From CAYYYG01 sp964490875 (GTDB lineage Bacteria > Patescibacteriota > Microgenomatia > UBA1406 > GWC2-37-13): a stretch of 10,822 bases of DNA. Positions 1 through 5,348 of this stretch are shown one piece after another. The notes under the pieces were generated by a model. It did no database searches, was not told where the DNA came from, and saw nothing but the letters and a program-made list of their open reading frames with translations. The translations under genes and the position numbers were made by a program. Where the stretch lies: contig CAZBEF010000019.1 in assembly GCA_964490875.1 (NCBI GenBank), positions 1-10,822 of the forward strand, given 5' to 3'. Numbering within the stretch: position 1 is the first letter of the stretch; every line of letters starts with the position of its first letter.

Positions 1-2103
1 GATTATCTTCTTCCTACAGAACACAATCTAATTAACTCTTTCATCTATCTTGTCCACGCCTCGTATCACGTACTGGGGAAGCCGATGGTGCTTCTGTCTT
101 TTATCTGCATGATTCTGTTTGGCGGTATCGCGATTATTCGTCCATCAGTTCTTAAAAGATTCGGCAGTCATGCACGCCTTAGAATCTTCAGCGCGCTTGC
201 TCTATTGGGGACGCCGTTTCTATTTGATATCGTCGCCTTAATCCGCGGCAACGCCATTATTTATGTGCCCGAGCTTTTACCGTTTGGTGTATTTTTCAAC
301 GAACGCTATGGACTCTATTGGATTGGGTTAATGATTGTTTCAATTGTACTTGTCTTGGCACTCCTGCAGGCCGAAGCCAAGAAAATACGATATGGCTACA
401 GCATCAATCTATTTCTTCTTTCTTCTATCTTCTCTTTTATTTTAATTTGGAACACCGGCTGGCTTGTTGAAGAAGTTTATTTTCACAATTACCGGTTGGT
501 GAAAGATTCGGCACAAGGATATCCTTCCCATGATCAGGCAGAAGTGGCACATTATTTGCGCGAACATTATGATTGGGGAAAAATTCTCATGACGCGGGCC
601 CTGCATGATTTCATCGCGGTGGAAGCTCACGTTGCCCTCCGTAATTATGTACACGAAAGCAATTACAAATACTTCGATCAGGTTTTGGAGCGGCCGTGGC
701 TGTTTGCCCGATATGTTGTCATGTACAATCCGGGCAGCGACATAAACGGAAACTGGGCTAAGTTCAACGAAAAAATTTCGGGACGGTACGGTCATTCGGA
801 AGAATTTAAGAAGTATTACACGCTGGTTGTAGAAAATGACCGCGAGCGGCTTTATAAAATCAAGCCTGAAGGAGTAATTGCGTATGCTGCAAGTAAAAAT
901 ATCAGCGTAAAAACAATTCCGTCGTTAAACCCTAATCTTGAGAAATGGAATCCAGATACTATCTACCAGACGATGAAGCAGTCGCGCTTTAGTTTTTCAG
1001 AAGTCAGCAAGAATCTTCTGACTCCGGAACTGTTGGTATCTTCCCAATTTCTCCCGTACTATACCGCACATTTGCAGCCTCAATTTGCGAATGGATATGT
1101 GTCTGCAAAAGAAAGCAATTCAACATTCCAAAGTTATGCTCTTCTTGAAGCGTACTTCGCTAAAGATATCAAGTCATTTGATCGTGTGTGGGAATTCACC
1201 CGCAAACATCTTCAGCATGCCGACGACAACTTATTTTCTTCCGCTTTTACGGTAGACCAGGCTTCTGGTGAAGTCATGATCCAGAATGTCGTCAGCAATG
1301 TAGGCGCCGATACAGACATTGCCTACGCGCTGTTTAAGGCAGGCAAGGAATGGAAGAATCCGGTGTATACACGCGAGGCGAATCTCATTGTCAAAGATAT
1401 CTGGAATCAGCATGTTGCCAGTGTTGAAGGAAATCTGGTCTTATCATCGCAAAAGATTTCCCGATCAGGCCGGACAATTGATATCAGAACTTCTGCAATT
1501 GCACCGTACGCATACGAAGAATTCTCCAGATATGACAAAACTCATAACTGGAAAAAACTGGCCGCCGATAGCTATATCCTTATAAATCGGCTCTCAGGCC
1601 AGGAGGTGCACCCCGGGACGAACATTTTTTTGCCGGCTGAAGGGGCTTTTCTTGTAAAATCGAACAATAAATTAGAAGTTCCTGAAGAAAAATATTATAG
1701 TACTAATTTTACGTCCGACGCGTATCAAGTTTACTGGAGGGTTGGAGTGGACGCAATTTTAAACAATAATAAAACGGCGCAGAATTATACGTATGTCACC
1801 AATCTGTTTGATGAAGAATGGAAGAAGGGGAGAGCCTGTTCTATTGTCGAGTATACAAAAAAAAGTTATATCTGCGCTGCCGATCTTTCGTCTTTATCCG
1901 CGCCGCTTGCCGTGTGGACGGTAAAGGATAAGAAGTCTGCCGAGGAATTAGTTGCGAAGTATTATCTGAAGAATCGGGAGTTTGTTATTAGTCCTTCGGC
2001 ATCGTTCTCCGAAAAGAGCTGGTTTTGGTTTGCTTTGGGGTTGTGGAGTGATAAATCAAAGATGATTAATTCAGATACTGCTACTTTAAAAATACTTAAT
2101 TAA
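1..2103 (+). CDS. Membrane protein with GH8-like extracellular domain (5' partial)
   Basis: The frame is open from base 1, so the true start lies upstream; the first in-window ATG (base 85) falls inside a hydrophobic stretch and is used only for numbering. Hydrophobic helices lie at about residues 1-20, 34-54, 74-95 and 106-127. They are followed by an outside region (about 135-260) resembling the C-terminal tail of polytopic GT39/ArnT-like glycosyltransferases. Residues about 313-655 look like a GH8 (BcsZ/endoglucanase Y-type) barrel: FQSYALLEA (349-357), FDRVWEFTRKHL (365-376), GADTDIAYAL (407-416), PYAYEEFSRYD (474-484), and DAY..YWR (545-552). Family knowledge: GH8 enzymes cleave beta-glucans or xylans with a Glu general acid in an SEGQ-like motif. 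Here that motif reads STFQ, so the acid appears lost and the domain may bind rather than cut. The glycosyltransferase assignment is weak, because its catalytic part is outside the window. No hairpin plus T-run terminator follows. Confidence 0.7.
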   Translation, partial: DYLLPTEHNLINSFIYLVHASYHVLGKPMVLLSFICMILFGGIAIIRPSVLKRFGSHARLRIFSALALLGTPFLFDIVALIRGNAIIYVPELLPFGVFFNERYGLYWIGLMIVSIVLVLALLQAEAKKIRYGYSINLFLLSSIFSFILIWNTGWLVEEVYFHNYRLVKDSAQGYPSHDQAEVAHYLREHYDWGKILMTRALHDFIAVEAHVALRNYVHESNYKYFDQVLERPWLFARYVVMYNPGSDINGNWAKFNEKISGRYGHSEEFKKYYTLVVENDRERLYKIKPEGVIAYAASKNISVKTIPSLNPNLEKWNPDTIYQTMKQSRFSFSEVSKNLLTPELLVSSQFLPYYTAHLQPQFANGYVSAKESNSTFQSYALLEAYFAKDIKSFDRVWEFTRKHLQHADDNLFSSAFTVDQASGEVMIQNVVSNVGADTDIAYALFKAGKEWKNPVYTREANLIVKDIWNQHVASVEGNLVLSSQKISRSGRTIDIRTSAIAPYAYEEFSRYDKTHNWKKLAADSYILINRLSGQEVHPGTNIFLPAEGAFLVKSNNKLEVPEEKYYSTNFTSDAYQVYWRVGVDAILNNNKTAQNYTYVTNLFDEEWKKGRACSIVEYTKKSYICAADLSSLSAPLAVWTVKDKKSAEELVAKYYLKNREFVISPSASFSEKSWFWFALGLWSDKSKMINSDTATLKILN

Positions 2104-2113
2104 GGTGTATAAT
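2085..2113 (+). promoter_or_regulatory. Predicted promoter for the peptide/ATP-grasp pair
   Basis: TTTAAA (2085-2090), 17-base spacer, then consensus TATAAT (2108-2113). It overlaps the end of the preceding gene. Transcription would start near 2120, giving a leader of about 24 nt before the ATG at 2144. Confidence 0.5.
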
Positions 2114-2143
2114 ACTCATAATTATTAATTCATTTAATATTTC

Positions 2144-2476
2144 ATGGTAAATGTTGAATTCAGACCTAAGGTTGAATTGAAGAAGGTTCCACTAGTTATT
2201 AAGAACTCCGGAGTTGATTCTATTCCTGACACAAAAGTTGAAGGGATGACAGCAAAAGACATATTGAATCTACCTAAAGTAGAAGATACAGTACTTACTT
2301 CTCATGGCACAATTTTCAACAAGGTAAAAGAGCCAGTAAAAATCGCCGCAAATCCACATACTCAATTGCCTGATAAAAAATCGATGCGACAAATTACAGA
2401 AGGATTTACCACAGGGCCAAAAACTGATCCTCCAGGTGATATAAGAACAGGAGATGAACTTTACTTTGATCCATAA
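2144..2476 (+). CDS. Candidate graspetide (RiPP) precursor peptide
   Basis: A 110-residue soluble protein with no signal peptide, no membrane segment and no family I recognise. It is rich in Lys, Asp, Thr and Pro, and largely of low complexity. The C-terminal 26 residues hold a run of possible side-chain donors and acceptors: T85, E86, T89, T90, K93, T94, D95, D99, T102, D104, E105 and D109, spaced by Gly/Pro turns. Known graspetide precursors have this architecture: a leader read by the ATP-grasp enzyme, then a core in which Thr/Ser/Lys side chains are joined to Asp/Glu. The canonical microviridin leader motif PFFARFL is absent. The stop TAA directly abuts the ATG of the ATP-grasp gene, which is the strongest contextual argument. 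There is no Shine-Dalgarno before the ATG. That it is a gene is fairly sure; that it is the substrate is inference. Confidence 0.6.
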   Translation: MVNVEFRPKVELKKVPLVIKNSGVDSIPDTKVEGMTAKDILNLPKVEDTVLTSHGTIFNKVKEPVKIAANPHTQLPDKKSMRQITEGFTTGPKTDPPGDIRTGDELYFDP

Positions 2477-3436
2477 ATGAATAAAAAAGTTGTAATCTTT
2501 TCAAATAGCCTTGATGAGCATACCCATATAGTTTTAAAGGAAATTCAAGATTTGGGTGGGACGGTATATCGAGTTGACACAGATAGATTACCTGAATATT
2601 TCAAGCTGCGCCTTGATTTTCAGAAAGAAAATAGTTTTTTTTGTGAAACTCCGGTAGGTTCTTTCAATTCATCTGAGATTAATGCAGTCTATATAAGGCG
2701 TCCTTTTACCAATTATAAAACAGGTGAAGAGTACGCAGATCTGGTTTCAGTTGAAGTGCTGGCAATTATAAAATCAATACGAGATTTTTTCCCTAATTCT
2801 ACAAAGATTGTAGATGCTTATGAAAATGTTTTATTGGCATCACGGAAGCTTTCAGTTTTAAAAAAAGCCCAGGAGTTTGGCTTAGATATACCGTCTACAC
2901 TAGTAACTTCGATTAAAGAAGAGGCAGAGACATTCATACATGCACACAAACAAGATGTAATAGTGAAATCAATTCAGAAAGGATTTGGTACATTCAATAA
3001 TAAGCGCATCTCTATTCCTACGACAAAATTTAAACCTGATACGAATTTGGAATTAGTACGAAATTGTCCGACACTTTTTCAGGAAAATATTAAAAAAATA
3101 AAAGAATTTAGAATAATAGTTATAGGAAATAAAGTATTCCCCGTTGCTTTTAGCACACAGGATCTTCCGAATGGACAAACAGATTTCCGATTAGCATTTG
3201 ATGATATCCATAAAGTTCTACATGAGCTTGTAAAACTTCCAATCGAAATTGAAAATAAAATACTGAAATTAGTCAGATACTATGGACTCCATTATAGTGC
3301 TATCGACATGGCACTAACACCAGAAGGAAAATGTGTTTTTTTTGAACTAAATCCAGCAGGACAGTTTCTATGGCTTGATTTTGTTACAAAAGATCTTCAT
3401 TTGGCAAAGGAAATGGCCCAGTATTTACTGGCATAA
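2477..3436 (+). CDS. ATP-grasp ligase, MvdC/MvdD-like (putative graspetide synthetase)
   Basis: A 319-residue cytoplasmic enzyme with the layout of MvdC/MvdD-type ATP-grasp peptide ligases. These phosphorylate Asp/Glu side chains of a precursor and join them to Thr/Ser (ester) or Lys (amide). Visible features: an N-terminal pre-ATP-grasp domain with YRVDTDRLP (31-39), the typical VYIRRP block (71-76), nucleotide-binding K164 in VIVKS followed by GFG (169-171), hinge FQENI (201-205), FRIIVIG (211-217), and the metal-binding set D277, E290 and N292, with the family-like ending ELNPAGQFLWLD (290-301). Length matches the family (about 320). The start is fixed by the preceding stop: TAA then ATG with no gap and no Shine-Dalgarno, implying translational coupling. 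No transporter, protease or acetyltransferase lies next to it. A RimK-like amino-acid ligase is less likely given the RRP and NPAGQFLWLD blocks. Confidence 0.82.
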   Translation: MNKKVVIFSNSLDEHTHIVLKEIQDLGGTVYRVDTDRLPEYFKLRLDFQKENSFFCETPVGSFNSSEINAVYIRRPFTNYKTGEEYADLVSVEVLAIIKSIRDFFPNSTKIVDAYENVLLASRKLSVLKKAQEFGLDIPSTLVTSIKEEAETFIHAHKQDVIVKSIQKGFGTFNNKRISIPTTKFKPDTNLELVRNCPTLFQENIKKIKEFRIIVIGNKVFPVAFSTQDLPNGQTDFRLAFDDIHKVLHELVKLPIEIENKILKLVRYYGLHYSAIDMALTPEGKCVFFELNPAGQFLWLDFVTKDLHLAKEMAQYLLA

Positions 3437-3468
3437 TTTCTAATCTACGAAATTCTCCTTCAAGATAG

Positions 3469-3474
3469 TATAAT
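3469..3474 (+). promoter_or_regulatory. Predicted -10 element for tRNA-Leu
   Basis: A consensus TATAAT lies 16 bases upstream of the tRNA-Leu gene, placing the transcript start near 3481. I see no good -35 at normal spacing. Confidence 0.45.
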
Positions 3475-3490
3475 TAGTCGATAATTGTAT

Positions 3491-3574
3491 GCCGCGGTGG
3501 CGGAACTGGCAGACGCGCACGGTTCAGGGCCGTGTTCTCGCAAGAGAGTGAAGGTTCAACTCCTTTCCGCGGCA
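3491..3574 (+). tRNA. tRNA-Leu (anticodon CAG)
   Basis: 84 nt. Acceptor stem GCCGCGG (3491-3497) pairs with CCGCGGC (3567-3573), with discriminator A at 3574. Anticodon stem CACGG/CCGTG (3518-3522/3530-3534) closes the loop TTCAGGG; the anticodon CAG is at 3525-3527 and reads CUG. The long variable arm is of class II, as expected for leucine. CCA is not encoded. Confidence 0.95.
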
Positions 3575-3599
3575 CTAAATTATTCTAACTCTACGAATA

Positions 3600-3627
3600 G
3601 TCCGCTTTCGCTAAAGCTACAGCGGAC
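3600..3627 (+). repeat. GC-rich hairpin between two tRNA genes
   Basis: GTCCGCT (3600-3606) and AGCGGAC (3621-3627) form a perfect 7-bp stem around a 14-nt loop containing TTCGCTAAAGCT. It is not followed by a T-run, so it could be a processing signal or a small dispersed palindrome rather than a terminator. The complement of the 5150-5177 hairpin has a similar layout and partly matching bases. Confidence 0.55.
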
Positions 3628-3630
3628 AAA

Positions 3631-3721
3631 GGAGGTGTCGTCTAGTCCGGTCCATGGCACAGGTTTGCTAAACCTGCGAGCACTTAAAATGCTCACGTGG
3701 GTTCGAATCCCACCACCTCCG
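3631..3721 (+). tRNA. tRNA-Ser (anticodon GCT)
   Basis: 91 nt. Acceptor GGAGGTG (3631-3637) pairs with CACCTCC (3714-3720), with discriminator G at 3721 as is typical for serine. Anticodon stem CAGGT/ACCTG (3660-3664/3672-3676) holds loop TTGCTAA with anticodon GCT at 3667-3669, reading AGC/AGU. There is a long class II variable arm (GAGCA...TGCTC) and T-arm GTGGG/CCCAC (3697-3701/3709-3713). CCA is not encoded. It is probably co-transcribed with tRNA-Leu. Confidence 0.95.
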
Positions 3722-3726
3722 CCTTC

Positions 3727-3762
3727 GTCCCGCTGCGCGGGACTACGGCGGACAAGGTCCGC
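3727..3762 (+). repeat. Two tandem short hairpins after tRNA-Ser
   Basis: GTCCCGC/GCGGGAC (3727-3733/3737-3743) has a 3-nt loop and a perfect 7-bp stem. GCGGAC/GTCCGC (3748-3753/3757-3762) has a 3-nt loop and a perfect 6-bp stem. The second shares its GTCCGC arm with the 3600-3627 hairpin. They may stop or process the tRNA transcript, but no T-run follows on this strand (an A-run at 3770-3775 does). The remaining bases up to 3832 show nothing else I recognise. Confidence 0.5.
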
Positions 3763-3832
3763 TGACATATAAAAAAGCTTATAAGAATTTTCTACATTAG
3801 GAAGGATTTACCAACCATATCTGGTAATCTTG

Positions 3833-3861
3833 TTTACAATCTTTATTACTCATAGTATAAT
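3833..3861 (+). promoter_or_regulatory. Predicted promoter for the 199-residue orphan gene
   Basis: TTTACA (3833-3838), 17-base spacer, TATAAT (3856-3861). Expected start is near 3868, only about 3 nt before the ATG at 3871, so the message would be essentially leaderless. Confidence 0.7.
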
Positions 3862-3870
3862 TATATTTCT

Positions 3871-4470
3871 ATGAGTGAATCTACCAGACCTTCTCAATTC
3901 CAGCTAAGAGCTGCAGAAATTAAACACGCTTTAAGTACTCAAGGAATTTCGGGTGTAATAGATACATTTATAGAGCAGCGATTAGCACCACGTGTTGATG
4001 AGGAAGTTCCTGATACAGAAAAAAATCCATATGCGTGGATTAAAGCAAGAAATTCTACATTAGGAGAACCTGCATCACAAAGTATTCTTGATTTTTACCG
4101 TGTATTCTGTAATGGTATTCGTTGTGACGGTTGGCAAGCGCTAGATGAACAAGCGCGTAGAGACATAATGACTAACGTTGTTGAAATATGTCAAAGATAC
4201 GGCGCTTTTAATAAAGAAGGTGCATATTACCCAGGAACCACTGTGGCATCAGCATACACGATAATGGAAGGTATATTATTTACAAAAGCGGTGGTAGCGA
4301 AAACTCATGGGATGGAACAAGCAGAACTGGTATCTCTACAATCTGTGTGGTCTCAACCTCAACTAAGTAAGTGGATGCACTCTAATCTGGTAAACAGAAT
4401 TATAGCTGGGCAGTATACAACTCCTGCGGATGAAATCGAAATCCCTGAACCCAAGATAAAAATTATATAA
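3871..4470 (+). CDS. Hypothetical protein, 199 residues
   Basis: I do not recognise a family. The product is predicted soluble and mostly helical, with no signal peptide, membrane segment or obvious nucleotide-binding motif. Tryptophans and aromatics are scattered (AWIKAR at 55-60, SVWSQPQLSKW at 158-168), there are three cysteines in the middle (C80, C85, C107), and the tail is acidic then basic, ending in IPEPKIKII. The start is chosen because a strong promoter places transcription about 3 nt upstream; there is no Shine-Dalgarno. It is monocistronic: hairpins lie before it and the toxin-antitoxin promoter follows. It is probably a lineage-specific protein. No function is proposed. Confidence 0.75.
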   Translation: MSESTRPSQFQLRAAEIKHALSTQGISGVIDTFIEQRLAPRVDEEVPDTEKNPYAWIKARNSTLGEPASQSILDFYRVFCNGIRCDGWQALDEQARRDIMTNVVEICQRYGAFNKEGAYYPGTTVASAYTIMEGILFTKAVVAKTHGMEQAELVSLQSVWSQPQLSKWMHSNLVNRIIAGQYTTPADEIEIPEPKIKII

Positions 4471-4523
4471 CTTCATAAAACTGCAAGTATTTCAACATTA
4501 CCATCTTTCATAACGACTATTCA

Positions 4524-4552
4524 TTGACAATTTGTACAACATATTGTACATT
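4524..4552 (+). promoter_or_regulatory. Promoter of the toxin-antitoxin operon
   Basis: Consensus TTGACA (4524-4529), 17-base spacer, TACATT (4547-4552). Seven bases beyond the -10 is 4559, exactly the A of the antitoxin ATG, so the transcript is predicted to be leaderless. Confidence 0.75.
4533..4550 (+). promoter_or_regulatory. YefM-type operator: paired TGTACA boxes
   Basis: TGTACAA and TTGTACA (4533-4539, 4544-4550) form a perfect inverted repeat around CATA. Each contains the self-palindromic core TGTACA (4533-4538 and 4545-4550), with centres 12 bp apart. It covers the spacer and part of the -10. This core and spacing match what is described for the E. coli yefM-yoeB operator, so autorepression by the antitoxin or the complex is expected. 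Confidence 0.8.
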
Positions 4553-4558
4553 AAGAGC

Positions 4559-4813
4559 ATGACAAACTTAATTTCAATATCTGATGCCAGAGCAAATCTT
4601 CCGGAACTTATTACGAAAGTAAGCGATACTTTAGATAGAATTACCATTACCGTAAACGGCCAGCCAAAAGCTACTCTTGTAAGTGCAGAAGAACTTGAAG
4701 CACTGGAAGAAACAGCAGAAGTGTTGTCAATTCCAGGTGCAAAAAAGAGTATATTGGTTGGTTTAAAACAGGCTAAAGCTGGTATCGGTAAACACTTATC
4801 AGAGCTGAAGTAA
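4559..4813 (+). CDS. Type II antitoxin, Phd/YefM family
   Basis: 84 residues. The N-terminal half has the Phd/YefM DNA-binding pattern: ISISDARANLPELITKV (residues 4-20), then TITVNGQPKATLVSAEELEAL (about 29-49). The C-terminal part (about 50-84) is the variable toxin-wrapping segment and ends in LSELK. It binds and neutralises the RelE-like product encoded one base downstream, and represses its own promoter through the paired TGTACA sites. I chose ATG 4559 rather than the in-frame ATG at 4532: the earlier one lies upstream of the predicted transcription start and inside the operator, and the family normally begins M-x-x-I-S. No Shine-Dalgarno; leaderless translation is likely. Confidence 0.9.
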   Translation: MTNLISISDARANLPELITKVSDTLDRITITVNGQPKATLVSAEELEALEETAEVLSIPGAKKSILVGLKQAKAGIGKHLSELK

Positions 4814-4814
4814 T

Positions 4815-5054
4815 ATGGTTATTATTACTCCGGAAGCAGAGAAACAATATAATAAACTTCCTATCAAAGAAAAGCAGAAAATCAGGAAAAAATATCTGTT
4901 GATAGAAAATGAACCAATGTCGGGAAAGAAGCTTTCTGGTCAGTTTGCCGAACTTAGATCATTACAAGCATGGCCATATCGAATAATTTATTTAGTCAAA
5001 AAAAGTGAAGTATTTATTGTTACAATAGCTCACAGGCAAGGAGTGTATAAATAA
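4815..5054 (+). CDS. Type II toxin, RelE/ParE superfamily
   Basis: 79 residues. It begins with the family-typical ITPEAEKQYNKLP (4-16), has basic helices, the strand GQFAELRSLQAWPYRIIYLV (42-61), and the terminal strand VFIVTIAHRQGVYK (66-79). RelE-like members cleave mRNA in the ribosomal A site, while ParE-like members poison gyrase; the HRxxVY ending and small size favour a RelE/YoeB-like RNase, but sequence alone does not settle this. It starts 1 nt after the antitoxin stop, so the two are translated from one message. Length is somewhat short but complete for the family. The stop codon lies 3 nt before a tRNA gene, an unusually tight junction. Confidence 0.88.
   Translation: MVIITPEAEKQYNKLPIKEKQKIRKKYLLIENEPMSGKKLSGQFAELRSLQAWPYRIIYLVKKSEVFIVTIAHRQGVYK
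5018..5026 (+). promoter_or_regulatory. Candidate extended -10 inside the toxin gene
   Basis: TGTTACAAT fits the extended -10 pattern TGnTAnAAT and could start transcription near 5033, upstream of the tRNA at 5058. No matching -35 is visible. A TATAAA at 5046-5051 is a second, weaker candidate. The tRNA may instead rely on read-through from the toxin-antitoxin operon. Confidence 0.3.
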
Positions 5055-5057
5055 GCA

Positions 5058-5142
5058 GGAGAGGTCGCATAGTGGCCTAGTGCAGCGGTTTACTAAACCG
5101 CCAACCCGCAAGGGTTCGTGGGTTCAAATCCCACCCTCTCCG
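5058..5142 (+). tRNA. tRNA-Ser with rare anticodon ACT
   Basis: 85 nt and well folded. Acceptor GGAGAGG (5058-5064) pairs with CCTCTCC (5135-5141), with discriminator G at 5142. D-stem GCAT/GTGC (5067-5070/5080-5083). Anticodon stem GCGGT/ACCGC (5085-5089/5097-5101) encloses loop TTACTAA with anticodon ACT at 5092-5094. Long variable hairpin AACCC-GCAA-GGGTT. T-arm GTGGG/CCCAC (5118-5122/5130-5134). The class II arm and discriminator G say serine. The loop differs from that of tRNA-Ser(GCT) in this window only at position 34 (A for G). CCA is not encoded. Confidence 0.88.
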
Positions 5143-5149
5143 CTTTCAC

Positions 5150-5177
5150 CTCGCCGGAGCTTTTAAGCGAAGGCGGG
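5150..5177 (-). repeat. Imperfect hairpin after tRNA-Ser(ACT)
   Basis: CTCGCC-type arm (5150-5155) pairs with GGCGGG (5172-5177), with one G-T pair and a 16-nt loop. Read on the minus strand, it resembles the hairpin at 3600-3627 (CCGCnTTCGCTnAA..AGCT..GGCG). A smaller stem TCTCG/CGAGA (5188-5192/5200-5204) follows. The rest up to 5308 is AT-rich, with no gene I can support. Confidence 0.45.
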
Positions 5178-5308
5178 CTACTTAATGTCTCGGTTTCAGC
5201 GAGATAAATTCGCCGAAATTGGCAAGAGCTATTTGCCTATGATAATGAGTACACTGTTCAAAAAAGGTCGCTCTATAATAAAATAAACTTCATAAAAATT
5301 TCGTTAAG

Positions 5309-5337
5309 TTGTTCATATCGAATTTTTATTCTATAAT
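5309..5337 (+). promoter_or_regulatory. Predicted promoter for the NTase-like gene
   Basis: TTGTTC (5309-5314), 17-base spacer, TATAAT (5332-5337). The expected start, near 5344, is about 5 nt before the ATG at 5349; there is no room for a Shine-Dalgarno. Confidence 0.72.
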
Positions 5338-5348
5338 CGAAGACAAAT

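Noticed and set aside
3600..3762. Intrinsic terminators after the tRNAs
   Set aside because: Stems are good but no T-run follows on the plus strand, so I report them as hairpins only.
3485..3772. Open frames on both strands across 3485-3772
   Set aside because: They coincide with tRNA-Leu, tRNA-Ser and their hairpins; tRNA sequences explain the open frames and no start signal supports them.
4532..4558. Earlier in-frame ATG for the antitoxin at 4532
   Set aside because: It lies inside the operator and upstream of the predicted transcript start; the family normally starts at the M-x-x-I-S equivalent, ATG 4559.
5058..5142. Selenocysteine tRNA or pseudo-tRNA
   Set aside because: The anticodon is ACT, not TCA; the acceptor stem is 7 bp and all arms pair, so it is neither selC nor visibly decayed.
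5239..5286. 15-codon frame with an upstream TTGGCA/GATAAT pair
   Set aside because: Too short, has no recognisable content, and the promoter match is weak in an AT-rich gap.
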